Source: Allocatelliglobosispora scoriae (GTDB taxonomy: Bacteria; Actinomycetota; Actinomycetes; Mycobacteriales; Micromonosporaceae). From it: 64,000 bases of DNA. Each line of letters begins with the position of its first letter. Positions within the stretch are counted from its first letter, which is position 1. The position numbers and the translations under genes are program-made. The notes beneath the pieces were generated by a model, which was not told the DNA's origin, did no database searches, and worked only from the letters and a program-made list of their open reading frames with translations. The stretch spans positions 124,001-188,000 of the forward strand of contig NZ_JACHMN010000001.1 of assembly GCF_014204945.1 (NCBI RefSeq), given 5' to 3'. This document shows positions 8,409-16,956 of the stretch, one piece after another.

Positions 8409-9248
8409 ATGGACATCGCCTTCGCCTTCGACGAGCACTACGCAGATCACGCCCAGGTCGCCATGGAATCGGTGCTCGACTCCCAGGCACCCCGGGACGA
8501 CCTGACCTTCTGGCTACTGACCACCGCGCAGGTGGTCCAGGACCGCGCCGATCACCTGCACCGACAGCTTGACGGCCGGGCCAAGCTGCATCTGCTCGCC
8601 GCCGACGACGGGTACCGCGCACTGCCCAGATCCGCCAGCCCGGACATCTCCTACATCACCCCGGGCATGCACCTGCGCCTGCTGCTGCCCGACCTGGTCG
8701 CATCGCACACCCAGCGGCTGCTCTACCTCGACTGCGACCTGATGGTCGCCGGGGACCTGAGCCCGCTGTGGGAGCTGCCCCTGGGTGACGCGCCGCTCGC
8801 GGCCGTCCGCGACGCCAACATCACCGTCTTCGCCGACCAGGGCGGCGTGCCGGGGGCCACCCCCGCCGACGACGACGCGCCCTACTTCAACTCCGGGGTG
8901 CTGCTGATGAACGTGCCCGCCTGGCGGCAGCAGCGGGTCACGGAGCAGTGTCTGACCTACCTGATCGAGCAGGAGAGCGTGCTGCGCCTGCCCGACCAGG
9001 ATGCGCTCAACCTCGTCGTGGCCCGCCGGTGGGTGCACCTGGACGGCAAGTGGAACAACATGAAGAGCTGGTTCCTCGAGGCGCCCGACGCGGTGCCGCA
9101 GGACGTGCGGATCATGCATTTCGCCGGGCGCAACAAACCCTGGAACGAGGGGTTCTACCCCGGCTTCCGGCAGGCCCGGTGGCGTGCCCTCGCCGCCCGG
9201 GTCGCGGCCTGCGCACCACCGGCGCAGGCGGTGGCGGTGGCGGGCTGA
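8409..9248 (+). CDS. family 8 glycosyltransferase
   Basis: A 279-residue retaining glycosyltransferase of the GT8 (galactosyltransferase/LPS-type) fold. YLDCDLMV carries the metal-binding DxD, YFNSGVLLMN and PDQDALN are family motifs, and MHFAGRNKPW near the C-terminus supplies the second metal-ligand His. The enzyme would transfer a sugar from a nucleotide sugar in the cytoplasm; acceptor unknown. No transmembrane segment is seen. The 70 bases before the ATG are unusually AT-rich for this DNA and lack a clear Shine-Dalgarno, so this gene may have a distinct origin or promoter. It ends at a strong hairpin shared with the convergent gene. Confidence 0.87.
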   Translation: MDIAFAFDEHYADHAQVAMESVLDSQAPRDDLTFWLLTTAQVVQDRADHLHRQLDGRAKLHLLAADDGYRALPRSASPDISYITPGMHLRLLLPDLVASHTQRLLYLDCDLMVAGDLSPLWELPLGDAPLAAVRDANITVFADQGGVPGATPADDDAPYFNSGVLLMNVPAWRQQRVTEQCLTYLIEQESVLRLPDQDALNLVVARRWVHLDGKWNNMKSWFLEAPDAVPQDVRIMHFAGRNKPWNEGFYPGFRQARWRALAARVAACAPPAQAVAVAG

Positions 9249-9300
9249 GGGTCGGCGTACCCGCTGATGGGTTGTGTCCGGCTGGCGCGGTAGCGGCGGC

Positions 9301-9330
9301 GCCCTGCCGGTCCTGGGGGACCGGCAGGGC
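9301..9330. terminator. bidirectional hairpin terminator
   Basis: Perfect 13-bp stem (9301-9313 with 9318-9330) and a TGGG loop between convergent genes (GT8 on plus, secreted protein on minus). Confidence 0.75.
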
Positions 9331-9368
9331 GATCCATCTTGGACGGTGGGACGTGTCCGTCTTCGTCG

Positions 9369-9917
9369 TCAGTGGTAGATCAGCAGGCTGACCGCGGACT
9401 TGAGCGCCGGAAGGCGGCCGGTGCCGTTGAGGCAGGCGGCGAGTTCGGCGCCGGAGCCGACATACTGCTGCTGGACGAGGCTCCCGGTGAACAGGCCGGC
9501 GGTGACGGAGCCGGCGAAGTCGACGGTGAGCGTCGGGGACGTGCCGGTGGGGTTGGCGAGCGTGGCGGTCCGGGAGGCCTTGACGGTGGTGGTCCGGCCG
9601 GTGTTCCAGGTGATGGTGAACGAGACGGTGCTGGGGAGCAGGACCATCGTGCAGTCGTCGGGCATCGAGAAGGACGTGCTCGACGTACCGCTGACGATCT
9701 CGGGCACGGTCGGCGAGGTGCACGGCTTGTAGACGGTCTTGCGCGTGACCACGGTCGGCTGGGTGGCCAGGGTCAGCGGCGGGGTGAAGGTGAGCAGGTT
9801 GCTGCTGGGCGAGGTGCAGTAGACCTGCGCGGGCGAGGCGGATGCGGGTGCCGCGGAGACGAGGCTCCCGGCCAGGGCGAGGGCGGCGACGGCGACGACG
9901 CGGGCGGATCGGAGCAC
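9369..9917 (-). CDS. small secreted protein, paralogue of the 3766-4290 product
   Basis: A 182-residue exported protein with a signal peptide ending near residue 25 (SAAPASAS). The mature part has Cys residues (VYCTSP, YKPCTSP, DDCTMV, AACLNG) and the FTITWNTGRTT and GSVTAGLFTGS segments shared with the protein encoded at 3766-4290. The GTG at 9917 is chosen because GGAGG lies 8 bases before it and the signal peptide starts there; the frame upstream is open but not coding. No known domain. It may be a small beta-sandwich coat, adhesion or inhibitor protein; function unknown. Confidence 0.72.
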   Translation of the reverse strand: MLRSARVVAVAALALAGSLVSAAPASASPAQVYCTSPSSNLLTFTPPLTLATQPTVVTRKTVYKPCTSPTVPEIVSGTSSTSFSMPDDCTMVLLPSTVSFTITWNTGRTTTVKASRTATLANPTGTSPTLTVDFAGSVTAGLFTGSLVQQQYVGSGAELAACLNGTGRLPALKSAVSLLIYH

Positions 9918-10106
9918 TGGTTGTACCTCCGAGTCTGGAGAGCGGGGAGTAAGAGATCGGTGAACGTCGATTATTCTATGACGGCTCCCACGCGAACCGT
10001 ATGCCACTTCCTGGTCATGATCGACCATCTACTATCCCCTGTGCGCCCCGCCCCGAGACGGGTCTCTACGCTGTGCGACCGCGGGCGTCGAGCTCCGCTG
10101 TTGCCG

Positions 10107-10391
10107 TCAGTCGCGGGCGGCCGCGCGGCGTTCCAGGCGCCGTGCGTCGCGATGGCTGCGTACGGAACCTGCGAGCCAGTAGGCGGCGACCACGGACACT
10201 GCTGCACCGAGCGAGGTGAGGGCCGACGAACCGTCGAGTGCGCCGAGGACGAGCAGGCTAAGCCCCGATGCCAGGAGGGCGCTGCTGGCCCAGGACGACC
10301 ATCGGGTCTGCGACCGGGCGACCTCGAACGCCACGCTCGACGTTCCGAAGCTGCCTGCCGTACCGGGCTCGGTACGCTCGTGCTCCGCCAT
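10107..10391 (-). CDS. small predicted membrane protein
   Basis: About 94 residues starting MAEHERTEPG. Two hydrophobic helices are visible (ALLASGLSLLVLGAL and LTSLGAAVSVVAAYWLAG) joined by a short polar turn, ending in an Arg-rich tail (RSHRDARRLERRAA). An ATG at 10412 would add seven residues (MRCHSCP). No clear ribosome site is seen before either start and no family was recognised, so this call rests on the two-helix pattern and the charged cytoplasmic tail. Confidence 0.45.
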   Translation of the reverse strand: MAEHERTEPGTAGSFGTSSVAFEVARSQTRWSSWASSALLASGLSLLVLGALDGSSALTSLGAAVSVVAAYWLAGSVRSHRDARRLERRAAARD

Positions 10392-10603
10392 CGGGCAACT
10401 GTGGCATCGCAACGCGACCGGCGCCTGAACGCCAGGCGAACTCGTCCGCTGCGGGAATCGGACGAGTGAACCCGTTCAATGTCGACGCGCCCGCGGCTTC
10501 CATCGTGCCGGTCACGACGCCCCCGCATCGGGTGGCCCGGTCGCCGGTGGCGGGCGATCGGGAACGGTCTATTATCGTGGCGACCGAACAAGGGGAGGCA
10601 GAC

Positions 10604-10900
10604 GTGAAGCGCACACTGGCAACCGCCGCCGTCATGTTGGCGACTGCAGCGGCAGGAACCTTGGTCGCTGCGCCCGCGCATGCCGACGTTCTCTGTATGA
10701 CGAGGGAGAACGCCCCGTTCTACGCCTCGATCGACGGTTACGGCGGAACGGGCTATCTCTTCACGCTCAGCCCTGGTCGCGGTTTCCGTGCCGACGGTGC
10801 GGGTTACAACGACGTCTACGGCCGCAACTGGCTGCGGGGCTACGGTGCCGAGCACCCCAACCGGACGGGTTGGGTGCTGCACAGCCACACCACCTGCTGA
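10604..10900 (+). CDS. small secreted hypothetical protein
   Basis: A 98-residue exported protein. The GTG at 10604 follows GGGGAGG by 5-6 bases; a signal peptide runs to AHA at about residue 27. The mature part is about 70 residues, rich in Gly, Tyr and Asn (DGYGGTG, YNDVYGRNWLRGYG) and ends in HSHTTC; it has two Cys that could form one disulphide. Such short secreted proteins are common in actinomycetes and are often annotated as SH3-like or hypothetical. No function can be stated. Confidence 0.72.
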   Translation: MKRTLATAAVMLATAAAGTLVAAPAHADVLCMTRENAPFYASIDGYGGTGYLFTLSPGRGFRADGAGYNDVYGRNWLRGYGAEHPNRTGWVLHSHTTC

Positions 10901-10971
10901 CCTCCGCCGGGACGCCCGTAGCCTCCTTCGGGCCATGACCGTCCCACCGGCCGGGGTGGTAGTTTTCTTCT

Positions 10972-11793
10972 GTGCGCCGCAGTGAATTCGTCGACGCTGC
11001 TGATCACAGAGGCAGCCACGATCATGTTTCGTGGGCGTTCGACACCGTCGAGGGCTTCCGTGCCGAGGCGGCGCGGTTCCTCGCCGACGGTCTGGCAGCA
11101 GGCAAGCGCGTCGTGTATCTCGCCGAGGGCGCCGACATCGCCGATCTCGGCGCACGGGGCCCGTTCGCCCAGGCAGTAGCCTCCGGCGCGGCACAGGTGC
11201 GAGATCTGGGCCTCTACGGCACCGGCCCGGTCGATCCGGCAGCACAGGTGCGGGCCTATGCGCGCGCCACCGAGCAGGCGGTCGCTGACGGCTACAGCGG
11301 CCTGCGGGTGGCCGCGAACGTTACTCCGCTGGTGCGCACGCCGGTGCATATCGGCGCATTCGCCCGGTACGAGCACCTGATCGACTCCTACGCCGTCACC
11401 GCACCGTTTTCGGCGATGTGCGCCGTCGACCGTACCGCGCTGGGAGCCCAGGCCGTGGCCGAACTGGCGTGCATGCATCCGCTCGCCTCCGCCGGTGCGA
11501 CGCCGCTGCGCCTGCACGCGTCCGCCGATCCGGGGGTGGACCTGGTGCTCGGCGGGGAGGTCGACTTGGCGGGTTACGATCTGCTGGACACCGCGCTCAG
11601 CCGGGCCGACGTGTCAGGTCAGGACGTCACCGTCGACCTGCGGGGCCTGCGCTACATCGACCACCGGGCCGTTCTCAGCCTTCAAGAGCATTTCAGTGGA
11701 CGGCGGCTGACCGTCCGGGTGAGCGGCAGCGGCATCCCGAAGCTCATCCTGGATCTGCTGGACCTTCCGGACATACAGGTGGTGGTCTCATGA
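10972..11793 (+). CDS. MEDS-STAS regulatory protein
   Basis: A 273-residue cytoplasmic protein. The N-terminal MEDS domain (HDHVSWAFDTVEGFRAEA, FLADGLAAGKRVVYLAEG) is the DcmR-type sensory fold; the C-terminal STAS domain is seen in GGEVDLAGYDLLDTAL and VDLRGLRYIDHRAVLSL. It is the intact counterpart of the interrupted gene at 4898-5755. The GTG start has no strong ribosome site; its stop overlaps the start of a MEDS-HATPase gene (ATGA), so the pair should form an antagonist/kinase switch. The STAS Ser/Thr phosphorylation site is not obvious (DHRA in place of the usual DSTG), so it may work by binding alone. Confidence 0.83.
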   Translation: MRRSEFVDAADHRGSHDHVSWAFDTVEGFRAEAARFLADGLAAGKRVVYLAEGADIADLGARGPFAQAVASGAAQVRDLGLYGTGPVDPAAQVRAYARATEQAVADGYSGLRVAANVTPLVRTPVHIGAFARYEHLIDSYAVTAPFSAMCAVDRTALGAQAVAELACMHPLASAGATPLRLHASADPGVDLVLGGEVDLAGYDLLDTALSRADVSGQDVTVDLRGLRYIDHRAVLSLQEHFSGRRLTVRVSGSGIPKLILDLLDLPDIQVVVS

Positions 11794-12758
11794 GATCGGG
11801 CGCTGCCGCCGGGCATGCGGGCATCTTGCACGAGACCGCGTTCTACGCCTCCGACGAGGAGTTCCTCGCCGTGGTGCTGCCCTTCCTGCGGGAGGGGGTC
11901 GAGGCGGGCGAGCCGACCGTGTCGCTGTTCGGGGAGCGCAACCAGCAGCTGATCCGATCGGCCCTCGGGCCCGGCAGCGGCGTGACGCTGATCGACGGCG
12001 GCCCCCACTACCTGCGGCCGGCGGTCGCGATCAAACGCCACCGGCAGATGCTGGCCGGATATGTCGAGCAGGGGGCGGCGCAGATCCGCATCGCCGGAGA
12101 CGTGCCGCACCCCGGTACGGGTGTGCCGTGGGAATGGTGGGCCCGTTACGAAGCGGCCGCCAACGACGTCTACGACGAGTTCCCGATGTACGGGCTGTGC
12201 CCTTACGACACCAGAACCGCGCCGGCGCAGGTCCTCGACCATGTGCTGCGGACGCATACCCACGTCGTGACCGCAGACGGGGGCCGCGAGCCGAGTCCGG
12301 TTTACCAGAAACCCCGGGAATTCCTGGCTTCGGCGGCCGTACCGTGGCTCGACCCGGCCGAGACCGGGCCGCCGGCGGTCCGGCTGCTCGATCCGGCGCC
12401 CGCGCAGGCCCGCGAAGCGATCGAGACCTTGCAGCCGCTCGCCGGGCTGGCCCGCGACGACCTCAACGGGTTGCTGGTGAGCGCCAGTGAAGCTGTCAGC
12501 AACGCAGTCGTCCACGGCCGGGCCCCTGTCGTCTTCGAAGCCTGGGCAGCCACGGGCCGGATCATCGTGACCGTCAACGACGGCGGGCGTGGCCCGGCAG
12601 ACCCGCTGGCGGGCCTGATGCCCGGGACCATGCCCGGCGGGCTCGGGCTGTGGCTGGCGCACCAGATGTGCGCGTATGTCTCCATGCGGGTCACCGCAGC
12701 GGGGTTCACCATCCGCCTCGTCAGCGGCGATGTCATCCTGCCGGCCAGCAGCGCATAG
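11790..12758 (+). CDS. MEDS domain / HATPase anti-sigma kinase
   Basis: A 322-residue protein with an N-terminal MEDS domain (HETAFYASDEEFLAVVLPFL, REGVEAGEPTVSLFG) and a C-terminal RsbW-like ATPase: SASEAVSNAVVHG (N-box), VNDGGRGPADP (G1) and GGLGLWLAHQM (G2). The architecture is that of the MEDS/sensor histidine kinase proteins common in Actinobacteria. The ATG overlaps the upstream MEDS-STAS stop. It probably reads a small ligand through MEDS and controls an unlinked sigma factor. A hairpin after the gene separates it from the convergent kinase gene. Confidence 0.84.
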   Translation: MRSGAAAGHAGILHETAFYASDEEFLAVVLPFLREGVEAGEPTVSLFGERNQQLIRSALGPGSGVTLIDGGPHYLRPAVAIKRHRQMLAGYVEQGAAQIRIAGDVPHPGTGVPWEWWARYEAAANDVYDEFPMYGLCPYDTRTAPAQVLDHVLRTHTHVVTADGGREPSPVYQKPREFLASAAVPWLDPAETGPPAVRLLDPAPAQAREAIETLQPLAGLARDDLNGLLVSASEAVSNAVVHGRAPVVFEAWAATGRIIVTVNDGGRGPADPLAGLMPGTMPGGLGLWLAHQMCAYVSMRVTAAGFTIRLVSGDVILPASSA

Positions 12759-12787
12759 ACGCCGGCAGCACCCGGGACGGCACGGAA

Positions 12788-12831
12788 CCCGACGGCTATA
12801 CCCCGGCCCGAGCCGGGGCGTAACCGTCGGG
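12788..12831. terminator. hairpin terminator between convergent genes
   Basis: Imperfect inverted repeat: CCCGACGG pairs with CCGTCGGG at the ends and CCCCGGC with GCCGGGG inside. It lies between the MEDS-HATPase gene and the minus-strand kinase gene. Confidence 0.6.
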
Positions 12832-12848
12832 TACTCGCGGCAGCACTC

Positions 12849-14729
12849 CTACGGCCACCGAATGGTGACGTCGCGGAAGCCGTGCGCCGTGCCGTCCTTG
12901 AAGGCGATGGCCCGAACGAATTTCGGCGAACCCCCGGGATCGCAGCGGCCGGAGAACTCGAAGGTGCCGTTCGGCGAAGTCGGCCAGTTCTCGTACCGCC
13001 GGTCCTGGTCGCCCTCGTAGAAGAAGCGCACCTCGTCGGCACCCGTCGCGGACCACTGGACCTTGAACGAGCCCTGCTGGTCCCCATTGTGGCCGGGCGT
13101 GCTGCACGTGTAGCCGGACACCTTCAGGCTCGCCACCCGGATGGCCGGCGGCCACGAGCCGCGCTGCTCCTTCGCGCTACCTGGCGTGGACCGCAGGTAG
13201 GGGGTGGCGCGAAGGACGAAGGACGTGCCCGGTTCGCAGGAAAGCTGGAAGGTCTCGCTTCCCGACGTGCCGAAGCTGCCCAGCCCGCTGCCCGAGGCCT
13301 GCGTGGAGAGCTTCACCGCGTCCGCGCCGTCGGCCCGCCAGCTCACCTTGAGCGAGCCGCGCCACGTGCCGTCGGAACGCTGATTCCCGCATTCGGCATT
13401 CGACACCGACAGTTCGCCGATCGACGCACCGGCGACGGTGGGGGAGGCGGACGCCGGAGGCGATGCCGAGACGGAGGCCGACACCGGTTGGCCCGAAGCG
13501 GCGCCGCCGGTGGGAGTCGCCGAACTGGTCTGGTCGAGGTCGCTGCGGGCATTCAAGGCCCACGCGGCGGCTCCGCCAAAGGCGGCGAGTAGGAGCAGGA
13601 TGCCGAGGACGGCGGCGAGGAGCCTCTTGCGGCGGGGCGCGGGGGCATCGCCGGAGGGCGGTGGCTGCAGGGTGGGATGGTAGGAGCCGGGCCCGCCGAG
13701 GGTGGCCGGCTGTGCCTGGCCGGAAGCGTAGACGACCTGGGCGGGCGGCTGCGGATGGACGGTGGCGTTCGGTGGTGCCGCGGGTGCGGTCGCCGGCGGT
13801 ACCGCAGGCGGCGGCGGGGGATCGAGGATGGTCCCCGAAGGATCGACGATGGCCTGTGCCGGAGCGCCTGCTCCCGCCACCGTGGTCACTACGAGGGCGT
13901 CGACGGGCAGACCGAGCTCGCGCTGGACCTCGCGAAGCGCCTGTCCCAGCTGCTCGGCGGAGGCGTAACGGTCGGCCGGATCCTTCGCCATCGCTCGATG
14001 CAGCACCGCCAGCAGCGAGGCGGGCAGGCCCTCGCGCGGCGGCGGGGCCTGCTGGTTGAGGACCCGGTCGACGAAGACCGCCAACCCGGCCGGCCCCGTC
14101 ATCGCGAACGGTGGATGACCGGCCAGCAGGTGGTACAGGGTGGAGCCGAGGTTGTAGACGTCCGACGCGGTGGAGGCCGCTCGGCCCAGCAGCACTTCCG
14201 GCGCGGCATGGTTCGGGGTGTACGCCTGGGTGTTGCGGGTCAGCGAATGGTGATCGGAGATGGTGGCGATACCGAAGTCGGCGAGCGTCGGCTCACCGAG
14301 CGCCGTGATCAGAATGTTCTCCGGCTTGATGTCGCGGTGCACGATGTCGGCCTGGTGCGCTGACTGCAACGCCCCCGCGATCTTCACCCCGACCCGCAGC
14401 ACCTCGCCGAGCGGCAGCGGCCCATCGCGACCGATCCGGTCCGCCATCGACCCGCCCCGGCACAGCACCATCGTCAGGAACGGCCGCCCGTCGCCGAGGA
14501 ACCCCGCCTCCAGCACCGTGACGATGTTCGGATGTCCGGTCAGCCGGCCGGTCGCGGCACTCTCCCGGGCCACCCGGCGACGCACCGCATCGTCCATGAT
14601 CCCTACGTCCAGGACCTTGACGGCGACCTGCCGGTCGAACCCGATCTGCCGAGCCTCGTACACCGCCGAGAACCCACCCCGGCCCAGTAGTCGAAACCCG
14701 TCGTAGCCGTCGATCTTCACATCGCTCAC
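12849..14729 (-). CDS. transmembrane serine/threonine protein kinase (PknB-like)
   Basis: A 626-residue Hanks-type kinase. LGRGGFSAVYEA is the glycine loop, K38 in VAVKV the ATP lysine, HRDIKPEN at 131-138 the catalytic loop and DFG at 151-153; all key residues are present. A Pro-rich linker (about 300-365) leads to a single membrane helix at 370-392 (LLAAVLGILLLLAAFGGAAAW). The outside part (400-626) contains two similar units of about 90 residues, each with a Cys pair and a W(R/S)A(D/T)GAD segment, so it looks like two Ig-like repeats and not PASTA domains. The GTG start at 14729 follows a GGAGGG/AAGGG region. It would sense an outside ligand and phosphorylate cytoplasmic targets; ligand unknown. 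Confidence 0.9.
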   Translation of the reverse strand: MSDVKIDGYDGFRLLGRGGFSAVYEARQIGFDRQVAVKVLDVGIMDDAVRRRVARESAATGRLTGHPNIVTVLEAGFLGDGRPFLTMVLCRGGSMADRIGRDGPLPLGEVLRVGVKIAGALQSAHQADIVHRDIKPENILITALGEPTLADFGIATISDHHSLTRNTQAYTPNHAAPEVLLGRAASTASDVYNLGSTLYHLLAGHPPFAMTGPAGLAVFVDRVLNQQAPPPREGLPASLLAVLHRAMAKDPADRYASAEQLGQALREVQRELGLPVDALVVTTVAGAGAPAQAIVDPSGTILDPPPPPAVPPATAPAAPPNATVHPQPPAQVVYASGQAQPATLGGPGSYHPTLQPPPSGDAPAPRRKRLLAAVLGILLLLAAFGGAAAWALNARSDLDQTSSATPTGGAASGQPVSASVSASPPASASPTVAGASIGELSVSNAECGNQRSDGTWRGSLKVSWRADGADAVKLSTQASGSGLGSFGTSGSETFQLSCEPGTSFVLRATPYLRSTPGSAKEQRGSWPPAIRVASLKVSGYTCSTPGHNGDQQGSFKVQWSATGADEVRFFYEGDQDRRYENWPTSPNGTFEFSGRCDPGGSPKFVRAIAFKDGTAHGFRDVTIRWP

Positions 14730-14915
14730 AGACCCTTGCCCTCCACTCGGTTCGGCAATTCAACCCGTGATCTCTTGCCAACGTCAACGCGACTGTCCAC
14801 ATCCGACTCACCGGAGCTGCCGTGCCGACCTCCGCCCGCCGTTGACGCGGATGTATCTGGCGGCCGACCCGATCCCCCTCGTCGGTGTCTGCAACCATCA
14901 TCGGAAGGAACGGTC

Positions 14916-15479
14916 ATGAACATCCTCCGCCGAACGTCCATGGTGCTCGCGGTGTGCGTCTGTTTCGTCGCCGCCGGCCTGGTGGTGGCCACACCGGCCA
15001 GCGCCGACACCGCCTACCTGCTCAGATCCGAGAGTTCCGCCACCGTCGAGAAACCCTTCGGCAGCCTGTGCGTGGACGTGCACTACGCGAGCACCGCCAA
15101 CGGCACAGCCATCAAACAGTGGCCGTGCGACAGCTCCTTCAACGCCGCCCAGAGATGGACCATGGTCTTCGAGGGAAGGTGGGACGGCGTCGTCTACTAC
15201 CAGCTCGTCAGCTCCCTCTGGTCGCCGGACGGCCCCAAGTGCCTTGACCTGCCCTGGGGCAACCCGGCAGCGGGCCAGACCCTGCAACTGTGGGACTGCC
15301 TGGGTGCCGCCCGGCAGCTCTGGTCGCGCACGCAGATACCCGGCACGAACGGCTACGCGCTGCGCAACCTCCAGACCGGGCAGTGCCTCGACGTCCCCTG
15401 GGGCGACCCCGTCGCGGGCAACCTCCTGTGGCAGTGGCCCTGCAACAACACCGCCGCCCAGCAGTGGAACCTGGGCTGA
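14916..15479 (+). CDS. secreted ricin-type beta-trefoil lectin (CBM13-like)
   Basis: A 187-residue exported lectin without a catalytic domain. A signal peptide runs to SAD near residue 32. The mature part has ricin-repeat signatures: LCVDVHYASTANGTAIKQW, KCLDLPWGNPAAGQTLQLWDC and QCLDVPWGDPVAGNLLWQW, ending in AAQQWNLG (QxW). GGAAGGAA precedes the ATG at 14916. It would bind galactose- or xylose-type sugars outside the cell. Its trefoil is diverged (LPWGNP/VPWGDP) from the enzyme-linked modules after 21 kb, so it is not a recent copy of those. Confidence 0.85.
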   Translation: MNILRRTSMVLAVCVCFVAAGLVVATPASADTAYLLRSESSATVEKPFGSLCVDVHYASTANGTAIKQWPCDSSFNAAQRWTMVFEGRWDGVVYYQLVSSLWSPDGPKCLDLPWGNPAAGQTLQLWDCLGAARQLWSRTQIPGTNGYALRNLQTGQCLDVPWGDPVAGNLLWQWPCNNTAAQQWNLG

Positions 15480-15490
15480 CGACACCGCCG

Positions 15491-15516
15491 CCTGACCAAC
15501 CGCCCGGTTGGTCAGG
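15491..15516. terminator. bidirectional hairpin terminator
   Basis: Perfect 11-bp stem, CCTGACCAACC pairing with GGTTGGTCAGG around a GCCC loop, between the lectin gene and the convergent methyltransferase. Confidence 0.75.
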
Positions 15517-15545
15517 CGACGAGTTGCGGCCTGCCGGTGTGCTGC

Positions 15546-16376
15546 TCAGTTCGGGCGGCGCCCCCATGCTGAGATCAGCGGCGCGAGAGTGAGGTCGAGC
15601 TCGCCGGCGTCGACGGCGGCCAGGTGCCCGTCGATCTCGGCGTCGTCGGCCAGGCCCGCGGCGAGCAGTTCGGCGCGGACCATCCGCACCGTGGCGGTCT
15701 CCAACCGGTTGCAGGCCACCCCGCCGACCGGGAAGCTGCCGGTCGCCGCGACATCGACCAGGCCCGCCGCACGCAACGCCCGCGGCAGCGTGCGGCCGTA
15801 GCGCATGTCGGCACCGCGGCGGGTCATCAGCTCCCGGACGGCGCGCCGCAGCCGGTTGGCACGCTGCTGCGCCGGGCCGACCTCGTCGAGACAGGCCAGC
15901 GGCTGCAGCTCGGTGTCGGCGTCCTCGACCAGGAGCCAACCGCCGGGCCGCAGCGCCGCCACCATCGCCGCCAGCGCCCGGGCACGATCAGGCACGTGTA
16001 CGAGCACGAGCGGGTCGGCGACGATGTCGTGCCGGAGCACCTCGTACCCGGCGTCCGGGTCCAGCCAGGCTGGATTGACATCCGAGGCCAGCACGTAACC
16101 GGTCGGCCCGACCGCCGCTACGAGTGCCTCGGGAACGCTGGGGCCTCCGGCACCGACCTCCCAGCACCGCGAGCCCGCACCCACTCCGAGCCGGTCGAAA
16201 TGCCCACGGGTGACATCGTCGAAGAGCTCGGCCAGCCAGGTGAACCGCTCGCCCGCCTCCACCCGCGCGTTGTCGAGCAGGTAACGGTTTTCGGTAGGAG
16301 ACCCGGGGGCCACCAGTCCGCCCCCGTTCCTGCCGGGCTCCGGCCCGGGACCGACGGCGGACTGCGATGAACTCAT
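15546..16376 (-). CDS. class I SAM-dependent methyltransferase
   Basis: A 276-residue Rossmann-fold methyltransferase. CWEVGAGGPSVPEALVAAVG is motif I for S-adenosylmethionine, VLASDVNPAWLD motif II, VLVHVPDRARALAAMVAALR and GGWLLVEDAD motifs IV-V. The upstream YLLDNARVEAGERFTWLAEL segment is typical of methyltransferases annotated near small-molecule and ubiquinone/menaquinone-type enzymes. The ATG at 16376 is chosen as the first start giving a normal N-terminus; the open frame upstream is not coding. No neighbour suggests the substrate. Confidence 0.83.
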   Translation of the reverse strand: MSSSQSAVGPGPEPGRNGGGLVAPGSPTENRYLLDNARVEAGERFTWLAELFDDVTRGHFDRLGVGAGSRCWEVGAGGPSVPEALVAAVGPTGYVLASDVNPAWLDPDAGYEVLRHDIVADPLVLVHVPDRARALAAMVAALRPGGWLLVEDADTELQPLACLDEVGPAQQRANRLRRAVRELMTRRGADMRYGRTLPRALRAAGLVDVAATGSFPVGGVACNRLETATVRMVRAELLAAGLADDAEIDGHLAAVDAGELDLTLAPLISAWGRRPN

Positions 16377-16487
16377 GCCCACATCCTCATGACCTACCGC
16401 CTGATGTGCCAGCGCGACACGGGATGAAACCAGGCACAGACTGCACCGCCATGAGCTCCGGCCGCGCCGTGGGGCTATGGTGCCGGG

Positions 16488-16916
16488 GTGGTGCGCAGGT
16501 GGTTGTTTCCGGTCCTTCTCGTCGGAGCCGGAGTCGGAGTGATGGTGCGGCAGACGGCGTCCGGGTCGCCGCTGGCAGGCGTGGTGCTGGGGCTCGTCTT
16601 CGCCGCCCTGGCGGTGGCGCTGTCGCCGCTGTCGTTCCCGCGTTCGCTGACCGCCGCCGAGGCGTTGCGGCGCAGCGCGGTCGACGGGAGGCCGATCGTC
16701 TACTGGCGGCCGGGGTGCCAGTACTGCCTGCGCCTTCGGGTACGTCTGGGGGCTGCGGCGCGGCGGGCGCACTGGGTGGACATCTGGCGAGATCCGGAGG
16801 GGGCGGCGGCGGTGCGCCTCATCACCGGCGGTGATGAGACCGTCCCGACCGTGGTGGTGGACGGGCAACCGCATGTCAATCCCGACCCGGGCTGGCTACG
16901 CCGCCAGCTGGGCTGA
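16488..16916 (+). CDS. membrane-anchored glutaredoxin-like protein
   Basis: A 142-residue protein with one or two N-terminal membrane helices (LFPVLLVGAGVGVM and LAGVVLGLVFAALAVAL) followed by a glutaredoxin fold: IVYWRPGCQYCLRLR holds the CxxC redox pair, WVDIWRDPEGAAAV follows, and ETVPTVVVDG supplies the cis-Pro segment. It matches the mycoredoxin-like/glutaredoxin family of actinobacteria, which reduce mycothiol mixed disulphides. The GTG at 16488 starts at MVRRW, placing positive charges before the first helix. The redox domain probably faces the cytoplasm. Confidence 0.8.
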   Translation: MVRRWLFPVLLVGAGVGVMVRQTASGSPLAGVVLGLVFAALAVALSPLSFPRSLTAAEALRRSAVDGRPIVYWRPGCQYCLRLRVRLGAAARRAHWVDIWRDPEGAAAVRLITGGDETVPTVVVDGQPHVNPDPGWLRRQLG

Positions 16917-16956
16917 TCAATCCGGCATTCGGAGACGATCCGGCCGAACGCGGTGG

